Part shown: piece after piece, positions 1 through 6,151 of the stretch
How the letters are laid out: every line of letters begins with the position of its first letter
How positions within the stretch are numbered: position 1 is the stretch's first letter
NCBI GenBank assembly: GCA_017642335.1
Contig: JAGCPF010000034.1
Coordinates: 1 to 35,290, forward strand
Direction: 5' to 3'
DNA length: 35,290 bases
Source: Fibrobacter sp.
Lineage (GTDB): Bacteria > Fibrobacterota > Fibrobacteria > Fibrobacterales > Fibrobacteraceae
The notes under the pieces: generated by a model
Told to the model about the DNA's origin: nothing
The model's input: only the letters and a program-made list of their open reading frames with translations
The model's database searches: none
Translations under genes and position numbers: made by a program

Positions 1-600
1 CGTGGCCGTGTCCTCGCAGGCGAGGCAGTCGCTGTCGGGAATGTCGATCATGTTCACGAACGAGCAGGCGAACGGGAGGATCCTCCCGCGGAAACACGAG
101 GGATACCTGTCCTCGATGCTCCCGAGCGGGTTCCAGTTCTCTCGCCCGTTGTAGAAGATGATGGCCATCGTTGGCAGCCCGCTGAATGCCCTGTGTTCGC
201 TGTATATCTTCATCACGGAATTCACGTATCGCGCGATCTGGTCGAGCGTGCCGGAATCGCGCCCCGACTTGTGCTCCACGAGGATGCCGACGAGCAGTGG
301 CGCCCCCGAGGCGACTTCCACGCGGAAGGCGAGGTCGGCTTCCCCCGTTTCCGCGACTTCGGAATACGAGTCGGGTATGCGCACGAGCGTGTTGAGGTTG
401 ACCTCCGAGATGAACTCGCCGATGTCCCTGTTCACCTTGCCGGAAAGCACCAGCAGGTGCCGCAGCCGCCCGACGTCGCCGAAAAGCCAGCGGAAGAAGG
501 CGTCGTGCGGTTTTGGCTCGGATATCTCTGCGTTTGCGGTTGGCGTTTTTTGCCGGTTCTGCGTTTCGTCTGTCTTTGTCTTGGGATCTTTATTTTCCAT
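1..600 (-). CDS. Rpn-family PD-(D/E)XK nuclease / putative transposase (5' part only)
   Basis: The reverse strand reads open from an ATG at 600 to the window edge, giving the first 200 residues; the C-terminus is outside. After a polar, probably disordered leader (residues 1-32) comes HDAFFRWLFGD, then EADLAFRVE with a candidate catalytic Asp at 89, then ILVEHKSG giving Glu109-x-Lys111. This D...ExK arrangement and the HDxFF entry motif match the Rpn / transposase_31 (PF04754-like) family, whose members are DNA endonucleases able to promote RecA-independent recombination and which often occur as many paralogues per genome. The start is supported by GGAG seven bases upstream of the ATG. It is transcribed divergently from the lipoprotein at 705. 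Family assignment is from motif recognition; whether this copy is intact cannot be seen. Confidence 0.72.
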   Translation of the reverse strand, partial: MENKDPKTKTDETQNRQKTPTANAEISEPKPHDAFFRWLFGDVGRLRHLLVLSGKVNRDIGEFISEVNLNTLVRIPDSYSEVAETGEADLAFRVEVASGAPLLVGILVEHKSGRDSGTLDQIARYVNSVMKIYSEHRAFSGLPTMAIIFYNGRENWNPLGSIEDRYPSCFRGRILPFACSFVNMIDIPDSDCLACEDTAT

Positions 601-612
601 TTGGAATCTCCG

Positions 613-634
613 TATAGAGGGTGCATACCCTATA
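613..634. promoter_or_regulatory. imperfect inverted repeat in a divergent promoter region
   Basis: Between the two divergent starts lies TATA-GA-GGGT-GCAT-ACCC-TATA: GGGT (619-622) pairs with ACCC (627-630) around GCAT, and TATA (613-616) with TATA (631-634) with a two-base bulge. A second small inverted repeat, AGACA-cttt-TGTCT, follows at 646-659. Either could be an operator or a hairpin in the nuclease mRNA leader. No regulator is indicated; this is inference from symmetry. Confidence 0.3.
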
Positions 635-692
635 GACGTTTTAACAGACACTTTTGTCTCCCAAAAATGAAAAAAATTGCACCAAAACATGG

Positions 693-698
693 TATATT
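693..698 (+). promoter_or_regulatory. TATATT -10-like element, 6 nt before the ATG
   Basis: TATATT lies exactly six bases before the ATG at 705. No Shine-Dalgarno lies between them, so initiation about 7 nt after the hexamer would give an mRNA starting at or next to the start codon. No convincing -35 is visible. Confidence 0.45.
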
Positions 699-704
699 TA
701 TGAT

Positions 705-1673
705 ATGAAGATTTGCAATTTATTACCCTTTTTCTCGTTGTTCTTCTTCGTCGCCTGCGGAGGCGATTCCTCCGGTGTGAATGGCGTTGATCCCGAAACT
801 TCTTCCAGTTCGGAGGAACTTGCCGAGACGAGTTCCAGTTTCGAGAAAGGTAAAAGTTCTTCTAGCGTCACGAAGAAATCTTCTTCGAGTTCGGCTGAAG
901 AAAATAAGAGCTCTTCTAGCAAAGCCAAGGTTTCGTCCTCAAGTGAAAAAGAAACCCCGTCATCCAGCTCGACAAAATCCAATAGTTCCTCCAGTTCAGT
1001 AAAGTCAAATAGTTCTTCCAGTTCTTCGAAGAAGGTTTCCAGTTCCTCGGTTGTGAAGAGTTCCTCCAGTTCTGCTGATGTCGTCTTGACCGACCCTATG
1101 GAAATTTTCAAGCCACGGATTCCGAAAATGGCGGTCCTACATTGCAGTCTCGAAGATGAACGCATGGGAGGACGCGTGGAAATAGATTTCGATCAACAGG
1201 ATTGGATTTGCACTTTCAAGTATGCCGACAAGGAAGGCTTTGTCTATGTGCAGGGCTCGCCGACCAGCTGTAGGATGCTAGGCATGGGAATGAATCCCGA
1301 AATCAGTGTGGACACGGCTGCATTGTACGTGAACGGGAAATACGAGACTTTGAACGCTGTGTCTTACGAATGGGGCGGCAACCACCACAACGACAAGTTC
1401 CGCTTCACTTATGATGGCAAGGTCTACGAATACTTCCATTCTTCGTATGGCTTTGGAGGTCGTAGCTGCCAGGAGATGGATTGTATGAGGGTTTACGAGG
1501 CGGATGGAACGACTCTCATAGAAGATGGCTGCAAGACTTTTGACGATAACCTCAGCGAAGTGCGGTCGCTGCCAGTCGTGTGCCGCTTTGCCAACTTGAA
1601 CGACGGCTCGTTCGGGGATTTTACCGACTCGTTTGAACTCTGCAATGGCGATTTCCGGCTGGATACGAACTAA
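705..1673 (+). CDS. poly-Ser-linker lipoprotein, function unknown
   Basis: 322 residues. The start at 705 gives a lipoprotein signal (MKIC..FFFVAC, lipobox Cys at residue 18); the reading frame extends 17 codons upstream but that extension has no signal character. Residues about 20-130 are dominated by runs of Ser with interspersed Lys/Glu/Thr, the linker style of Fibrobacter surface proteins. The C-terminal ~190 residues form a Cys-containing domain (about nine Cys, e.g. LHCSLEDE, RSCQEMDCM, VVCRF) that may be disulphide-stabilised outside the cytoplasm; I do not recognise the family. The stop is 15 bases before the next lipoprotein gene, so the two are probably co-transcribed. Outer-membrane or surface location is inferred. 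Confidence 0.8.
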   Translation: MKICNLLPFFSLFFFVACGGDSSGVNGVDPETSSSSEELAETSSSFEKGKSSSSVTKKSSSSSAEENKSSSSKAKVSSSSEKETPSSSSTKSNSSSSSVKSNSSSSSSKKVSSSSVVKSSSSSADVVLTDPMEIFKPRIPKMAVLHCSLEDERMGGRVEIDFDQQDWICTFKYADKEGFVYVQGSPTSCRMLGMGMNPEISVDTAALYVNGKYETLNAVSYEWGGNHHNDKFRFTYDGKVYEYFHSSYGFGGRSCQEMDCMRVYEADGTTLIEDGCKTFDDNLSEVRSLPVVCRFANLNDGSFGDFTDSFELCNGDFRLDTN

Positions 1674-1688
1674 TAATAAACTGTTCCT

Positions 1689-3995
1689 ATGCCTATGATG
1701 CGTTTGTCTGTACTTGCCTATTTCTTGTTGTCGATTTTGGCGGCGACGTTTTTGGCGTGCTCTGATGATGATTCTTCCAGGGACCCGAGCGGTCCTGACG
1801 ATCCCGATATCATAGTGCCGGACACGACGCAAACGGATACGACCAAGAAAGACACGACGCAAACGGATTCCATAAAAACGGATACGCTGCCGGATCCGCA
1901 TCCCGCTTTTGTTCAGAACGAGAACGAGTACACGGGATTCTACAAAGAAGACGGTTACGAGGCTTTCCGCAAGTTGGCCTATACGTCAAAGACGGAAATG
2001 GGGTCGAGCTACTTGGTGAAATTTGTTATTGCCAATTTCGACACGGATTCCCCTGAAGTCCATTTCATGAACACGAAGGCGTACCCGATACATTACGATT
2101 TTGCGGAAATAATTCTCCACGATACCCGTACTGTGTTTGAGTTCGAAAGCGAGACGTATTTCACGACGGAAAAAAATACTGTTGCCGGGACGCTTGCGTA
2201 CTATGCTTCTGTCGATTCCATGATTGCGCTGACCTTTTTCCCGACGGATTACATTACGCCCGAGCAGGTGGCTACGGTCTATAAATTAATTGAAGAACGT
2301 ATGCTGTTCCTTTCTCCGGGGGCGTCCAAGAACTGCCTGTTCTACATGCCTGCGGGTGCGAATGCCGAGGAGGCTGCTGCCGGTTATGCTGCGGAATTCA
2401 ATGCGGCGAACATTCCGGTCTATACGCATGCCCAGCTGTTTGGCGATATTCCCTTCTTGATTATGAACACTGGGACCGCATACGGGACGCTCCGCAAATT
2501 GACTGCCGCGGAACTTGACACGGCGATTGTCTCTTCGCACGACATTTTGATTCTCGAAACGCTTCCCGCCGAAATCCCACTTGTCGCGGCGACAATCAGC
2601 AAGGATGCGCAGACTCCGCTTTCTCACGTGAACCTAGCCGCAAAGGCCCGCAAGACGCCGAACATCGCATTTAACGGCAATGACCTTCCCGATAGCCTGC
2701 TCGCTCTCTGCGGAAAGCTGGTGAAGTTGGATGTCAAGTCGAATTCCTATACGGTGGGCGAGACGACTCTTGAAGAGGCGCAGGAGTTTTGGAACAAGAA
2801 CGCACGTGAGCAGATAAGCCTCACTTACGATCTGTCTGATTCGGGATTCATCGACTTCGCGGACCTCGATTTCAATTCCGCGAAATCGGTGGGTGTGAAG
2901 GCCGCGAACCTTGCGGAACTTCACAAACTACTTCCTGACAATTCGCCCGACGGATTTGCCGTGCCATTTTACCACTACAGCCACTTTATGGATTATGCCC
3001 TGGTGACCGGGGAACTCTGCGAACGTTCCTTCGATGACTGCGGGGCCGAAGGCCGCTCTTCGGAAATCTGCACCCAGGTGAAATCTGCCTGTGCTGGCGC
3101 CCTTCAGCAGGCTTTGGACGCTGAATCAAAGGCCGCTGAGCCGGTTGGTGAGCCTGCCGAACCAGCCGAAGCGTCCTCAACAAGTTCCCTGAGCTTGTCG
3201 AAAGGAACTTCTCTCCGCAACTACATTACGTCTTTGGTTTCCCGCGAGGACTTTGCCGCCGACACGCGCCTGCGCGAGGCGATGCTCGACAATATCCGCT
3301 ACATGTTCAAGCATATCCCTGTCGAAAAATCCTTCGGCGACGCTCTCGATGCCAAGGTGCGTGAACTTTACGGCGAAGCGGGCGTGCGCTTGCGTTCCAG
3401 CACCAATTCCGAGGACTTGAGCGACTTTAACGGGGCGGGCCTCTACAAGTCCGTCAAGGCCACCACGCGTGAAAAGGACCTCCCGTCCGATGAAATTCGC
3501 AAGGTGTGGGCCTCTGTATGGAGTTTCAAGGTTTTCGAGGAACGTTCCCTTTGGAACATCGACCATTTCTCGGTGCAGATGGCCGTAGCCGTGCATGAAT
3601 CCTACCCGGACGAAGTCGCGAACGGCGTCATCATCACGCAGAATATCGCGGACTACTCGGTTGCGGGATTCTATGCGAACATCCAGGTCGGTGAGACATC
3701 CATTACCAATCCCGAAGGCGGTGAACTCCCGGAAATCATTTCCATCATCCCGTCGCCTCCGCCGCAGCGCGGCGTGCAGAGTGTGCTCTTGCAGCATTCT
3801 ACGCTTTGCCCCGACTCGCTAATTCTCAATAGCGGTGAAATCTACGCGCTCTACCGGACAGTCAAGCTGATCCAGGACCACTTTGCCTCGCTTTACAAGA
3901 AAAATGCCGACGCCCTTGCCCTCGATATCGAGTTCAAGGTCATGGGGGAGGAACGCAAACTGGTCTTTAAGCAGGTGCGCCCCTATATCATGTAG
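1689..3995 (+). CDS. lipoprotein with phosphohistidine-like region plus C-terminal ATP-grasp (PPDK/glucan-dikinase-like)
   Basis: 768 residues (ATG also at 1698; the lipoprotein signal ...LAATFLAC fits either). After the lipobox comes an Asp/Thr-rich linker (about 30-65). Around residue 313 the motif TPLSHVNLAAKARKTP resembles the phosphorylated-His segment of PEP-utilising enzymes and glucan water dikinases (LSHVSVRARN-type). From about 400, KSVGVKAANLAEL and then VRLRSSTNSEDL (Arg569) with GAGLYKSV match the PPDK N-terminal ATP-grasp domain, ending LVFKQVRP. The His region precedes the ATP-grasp domain, as in glucan water dikinases and opposite to PPDK/PEP synthase; no PEP-binding barrel is present. 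Phosphoryl transfer to a glucan is a hypothesis, complicated by the expected lack of ATP outside the cytoplasm. Residues about 485-507 are encoded by two REP-like repeats. Confidence 0.78.
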   Translation: MPMMRLSVLAYFLLSILAATFLACSDDDSSRDPSGPDDPDIIVPDTTQTDTTKKDTTQTDSIKTDTLPDPHPAFVQNENEYTGFYKEDGYEAFRKLAYTSKTEMGSSYLVKFVIANFDTDSPEVHFMNTKAYPIHYDFAEIILHDTRTVFEFESETYFTTEKNTVAGTLAYYASVDSMIALTFFPTDYITPEQVATVYKLIEERMLFLSPGASKNCLFYMPAGANAEEAAAGYAAEFNAANIPVYTHAQLFGDIPFLIMNTGTAYGTLRKLTAAELDTAIVSSHDILILETLPAEIPLVAATISKDAQTPLSHVNLAAKARKTPNIAFNGNDLPDSLLALCGKLVKLDVKSNSYTVGETTLEEAQEFWNKNAREQISLTYDLSDSGFIDFADLDFNSAKSVGVKAANLAELHKLLPDNSPDGFAVPFYHYSHFMDYALVTGELCERSFDDCGAEGRSSEICTQVKSACAGALQQALDAESKAAEPVGEPAEPAEASSTSSLSLSKGTSLRNYITSLVSREDFAADTRLREAMLDNIRYMFKHIPVEKSFGDALDAKVRELYGEAGVRLRSSTNSEDLSDFNGAGLYKSVKATTREKDLPSDEIRKVWASVWSFKVFEERSLWNIDHFSVQMAVAVHESYPDEVANGVIITQNIADYSVAGFYANIQVGETSITNPEGGELPEIISIIPSPPPQRGVQSVLLQHSTLCPDSLILNSGEIYALYRTVKLIQDHFASLYKKNADALALDIEFKVMGEERKLVFKQVRPYIM
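3143..3167 (+). repeat. REP-like palindromic element 1, inside an ORF
   Basis: 25 bases: six-base arms GGTTGG and CCAGCC (complementary except one G.T) flank the core TGAGCCTGCCGAA. It lies in frame in the dikinase-like lipoprotein gene and encodes part of a Pro/Glu/Ala-rich stretch. Element 2, with the same architecture, starts 16 bases downstream. Confidence 0.7.
3184..3208 (+). repeat. REP-like palindromic element 2, inside an ORF
   Basis: 25 bases: arms GTTCCC and AGGAAC (complementary except one position) flank TGAGCTTGTCGAA, which differs from the core of element 1 at two of 13 positions. TGAGCYTGYCGAA-type repeats are, to my knowledge, dispersed in many bacterial genomes. Here it encodes SSLSLSKGT. 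Confidence 0.72.
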
Positions 3996-3997
3996 TT

Positions 3998-4975
3998 TTA
4001 GTGCTCGTTGGACAGGTAAGCCTTCCACGTTGTAGAAAGCAGTGTTTCGAGGTCGCTGTACTGCGCCTTCCAGCCAAGGATTTCGTGTGCCTTTGCGGGA
4101 TTTGCCACGAGTGATGCCGGGTCGCCGGGGCGGCGTTCCACGATGCGGTACGGGCACTTGCGTCCGCTGACCTTCTCGGCCATGTGGATGACATCGAGCA
4201 CGGAGCTTCCCTGCTGCACGCCGAGGTTCACAATCAGGCTCTTGTTGTTCTTTTGCAGGTAGTCAAAAGCCATGCCGTGCCCGATGGCAAGGTCGTTCAC
4301 GTGGATGTAGTCGCGCACACCCGTTCCGTCGGGCGTATCGTAGTCGTTGCCGAATACGAGCAGTTCCTTGCGCTTGCCGAGCAGGGCTTCCATCACCACC
4401 GGGATGAGGTTCGCGGGATTCTTTTCGAGACCGTTGATACGGCCCTTCACGTCGTAACCGGCAGCGTTAAAATAACGGAGTGCTGCGAACTTGATTCCGC
4501 GCAGCTGGTCGTACCACTTGAGGAATCCCTCGATGGCGAGCTTGGTGTAGCCGTAGTAGTTTTCGGGATTTGTCGGGTGGTTCTCGTCGACGGGCTGGTA
4601 TTGCGGGGCGCCATACGTGGCAGCCGAGCTGGAAAATACGAAGTACTTGACTCCGGCGGCGGATGCCGCGTTCAAGATGTTGATGGAGCCAGTAATGTTG
4701 TTGACGCTGTACTTTTCGGGATTGATCATCGACTCGCCGGCAGCTTTGAATGCAGCTAGGTGGACAAGCCCTTCCGGCTTGTAGTCGCTTAAGAATTTGC
4801 CAATCTCGTCGGGGTTCAGGATGTCGCCTTTGACGAAACCTGCTTCGGGGAAAAGGTTCTGTTCGAGTCCGCTGGAAAGGTTGTCAAATACGCAGACTTC
4901 GTGGCCGCGGTCCAAAAGTTCGCGGGTCGTATGTGAACCGATGTATCCTGCGCCGCCAATAACAGCTATCTTCAT
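3998..4975 (-). CDS. galE: UDP-glucose 4-epimerase
   Basis: 325 residues, the normal length. It interconverts UDP-glucose and UDP-galactose in the cytoplasm for Leloir metabolism and surface polysaccharide precursors. The NAD-binding Rossmann motif is GGAGYIG at residues 7-13, the Ser-rich active-site strand is FSSSAATYG (about 114-122), and the catalytic pair is Tyr141-xxx-Lys145 in YYGYTK. The start at 4975 is set by the family N-terminus MKIAVIGG and an AGAGG ribosome binding site; the frame is open a further 54 codons upstream without similarity. It is convergent with the preceding lipoprotein, with only two bases between the stops and no terminator. Confidence 0.95.
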   Translation of the reverse strand: MKIAVIGGAGYIGSHTTRELLDRGHEVCVFDNLSSGLEQNLFPEAGFVKGDILNPDEIGKFLSDYKPEGLVHLAAFKAAGESMINPEKYSVNNITGSINILNAASAAGVKYFVFSSSAATYGAPQYQPVDENHPTNPENYYGYTKLAIEGFLKWYDQLRGIKFAALRYFNAAGYDVKGRINGLEKNPANLIPVVMEALLGKRKELLVFGNDYDTPDGTGVRDYIHVNDLAIGHGMAFDYLQKNNKSLIVNLGVQQGSSVLDVIHMAEKVSGRKCPYRIVERRPGDPASLVANPAKAHEILGWKAQYSDLETLLSTTWKAYLSNEH

Positions 4976-5000
4976 AAAAAACCTCTTTTTTCTTAAGGCA

Positions 5001-5006
5001 AATATA
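5001..5006 (-). promoter_or_regulatory. TATATT -10-like element for galE
   Basis: On the reverse strand TATATT ends 25 bases before the galE ATG, leaving room for a leader with the AGAGG ribosome binding site. It is immediately downstream (in galE orientation) of the hairpin at 5009-5034. Confidence 0.4.
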
Positions 5007-5008
5007 AG

Positions 5009-5034
5009 AAAACCAGCCCTTGGGGGCTGGTTTT
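5009..5034. terminator. perfect 11-bp hairpin upstream of galE
   Basis: AAAACCAGCCC (5009-5019) pairs perfectly with GGGCTGGTTTT (5024-5034) around TTGG. On the reverse strand it is followed by TTTTCTTATATTT, so it resembles an intrinsic terminator for reverse-strand transcription reaching galE, insulating galE's own promoter. It could instead be an attenuator if transcription starts further upstream. Confidence 0.55.
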
Positions 5035-5222
5035 GGGTTCTTGGAGAATATGATTTCCCTGCAAACACCCTACATCCTGTGTAACTTATATCACCAAATC
5101 TAATATTGTCTCGGTAGAAAGCTCTTTTTTTGTTCATTTATCCTTTTTTTTCGTTGTTCTTGGACAACGCATTTACGTTGGTGCCATGTCGTGAGGCTCG
5201 CAGTTTACCTAAATTTTACCAT

Positions 5223-6083
5223 ATGGGAGCACAGGAAACGCAACGCAAGATTTTCGAGTTTCTGGACTACAGGGAATACTTGAAAGACTACTACCAGAAA
5301 AAGAAGGCCGATTCACCTTCTTTCTCGTTGCGTGTATTCTCAGATAAAATCGGATTCAAGGCGAAGGACTTTATCAGTCGCGTCATGAACGGCGAGAAAA
5401 ATCTTTCCCCACAGAGTACAGCCAAGATTGTCGCCGGATTGAAACTCGGCAAGCACGAGGCCGCATTCTTTACCGCGCTTGTCCGGTTCAACCAGGCCAC
5501 GACAACAGAAGAACGCAATGCCGCTTTTGAGGATATGCAGGCGGCGATCAAGGTGGCGCGCTTCACCGAATCGCAGCATCTGCTCGGACATTGCCAGTAT
5601 ATGGTTTATTCGCAATGGCATCACCTCATTGTCCGCTCGCTCATCGGCATGTTCGGATTCGACGGGGACTACGAGGCGCTTGCGAAACAGGTGCATCCGC
5701 CCATAACTGTGGAAGAGGCTAGGAAGTCGGTGAAACTCCTGGAAGCCTGCGAGCTTATCAAGAAGGATGCGAAGGGTGGCTATGTGCTGACCGATAACGC
5801 CATTACCACGGGGGACCGCACTTCCAGACTGGCGCTTCGCGGATTCCACCAGCATTGCCTGAAGATGGGGGCAGATTCCATCGACAACGATCCGGCTTCT
5901 GAACGCAACATTTCTGGCCTGACTCTTGGCGTCAGCAGGCGGAGCTACGAGAAAATCGTGGAACGCATCAACGCATTCCGCAAGGAAATTGCCCTCATTG
6001 CCGAAGAAGACCAGGACGCCGAATCCGTGTACCAGATGCAGTTTGTTCTTTTCCCGGTCGGCGGAAAAAATAAGAAATCATGA
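5223..6083 (+). CDS. TIGR02147 family protein (Fibrobacter-rich paralogous family)
   Basis: 286 residues, typical of the family. The N-terminus IFEFLDYREYLKDYYQKKK and the helix-turn-helix-like stretch SLRVFSDKIGFKAKDFISRVM match the family signature; the middle carries the WHHLIVRSL and PPITVEEARKSVKLLEAC motifs and the end the RINAFRKEIALIAEE segment. The family's function is unproven; the fold suggests a DNA-binding regulator. I chose ATG 5223 because the family begins there; the 31 codons upstream have no family similarity. No Shine-Dalgarno is present and TAAATT lies seven bases before the ATG. Unlike the copy at 23247-24077, no lipoprotein gene follows it; it converges on the metallopeptidase gene across a terminator. 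Confidence 0.85.
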   Translation: MGAQETQRKIFEFLDYREYLKDYYQKKKADSPSFSLRVFSDKIGFKAKDFISRVMNGEKNLSPQSTAKIVAGLKLGKHEAAFFTALVRFNQATTTEERNAAFEDMQAAIKVARFTESQHLLGHCQYMVYSQWHHLIVRSLIGMFGFDGDYEALAKQVHPPITVEEARKSVKLLEACELIKKDAKGGYVLTDNAITTGDRTSRLALRGFHQHCLKMGADSIDNDPASERNISGLTLGVSRRSYEKIVERINAFRKEIALIAEEDQDAESVYQMQFVLFPVGGKNKKS

Positions 6084-6101
6084 CAAATTAGTACATAAAA
6101 A

Positions 6102-6137
6102 AAGCACCTCGGGTGAATGGCCCGAGATGCTTGTTTT
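6102..6137. terminator. bidirectional intrinsic terminator
   Basis: AAGCACCTCGGG (6102-6113) pairs with CCCGAGATGCTT (6121-6132), one mismatch in 12, loop TGAATGG. A T-rich tail follows on the + strand and an A-tract precedes it, so it can serve both the TIGR02147 gene and the convergent metallopeptidase gene. Confidence 0.85.
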
Positions 6138-6151
6138 GCTATTTGTTATGG

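Noticed and set aside
654..704. Longer start for the first lipoprotein
   Set aside because: The 17 extra residues would bury the lipoprotein signal; ATG 705 gives a normal lipobox.
850..1080. Ser-codon-rich tract as a possible DNA-level tandem repeat or CRISPR-like array
   Set aside because: Codon choice varies without a fixed unit or spacers; it is a protein linker, as in the other lipoproteins here.
4976..5137. Upstream extension of galE
   Set aside because: The family starts at MKIAVIGG with AGAGG upstream, and the extension spans a terminator-like hairpin.
5130..5222. N-terminal extension of the TIGR02147 protein
   Set aside because: Family similarity begins just after ATG 5223; the extension looks like translated promoter.
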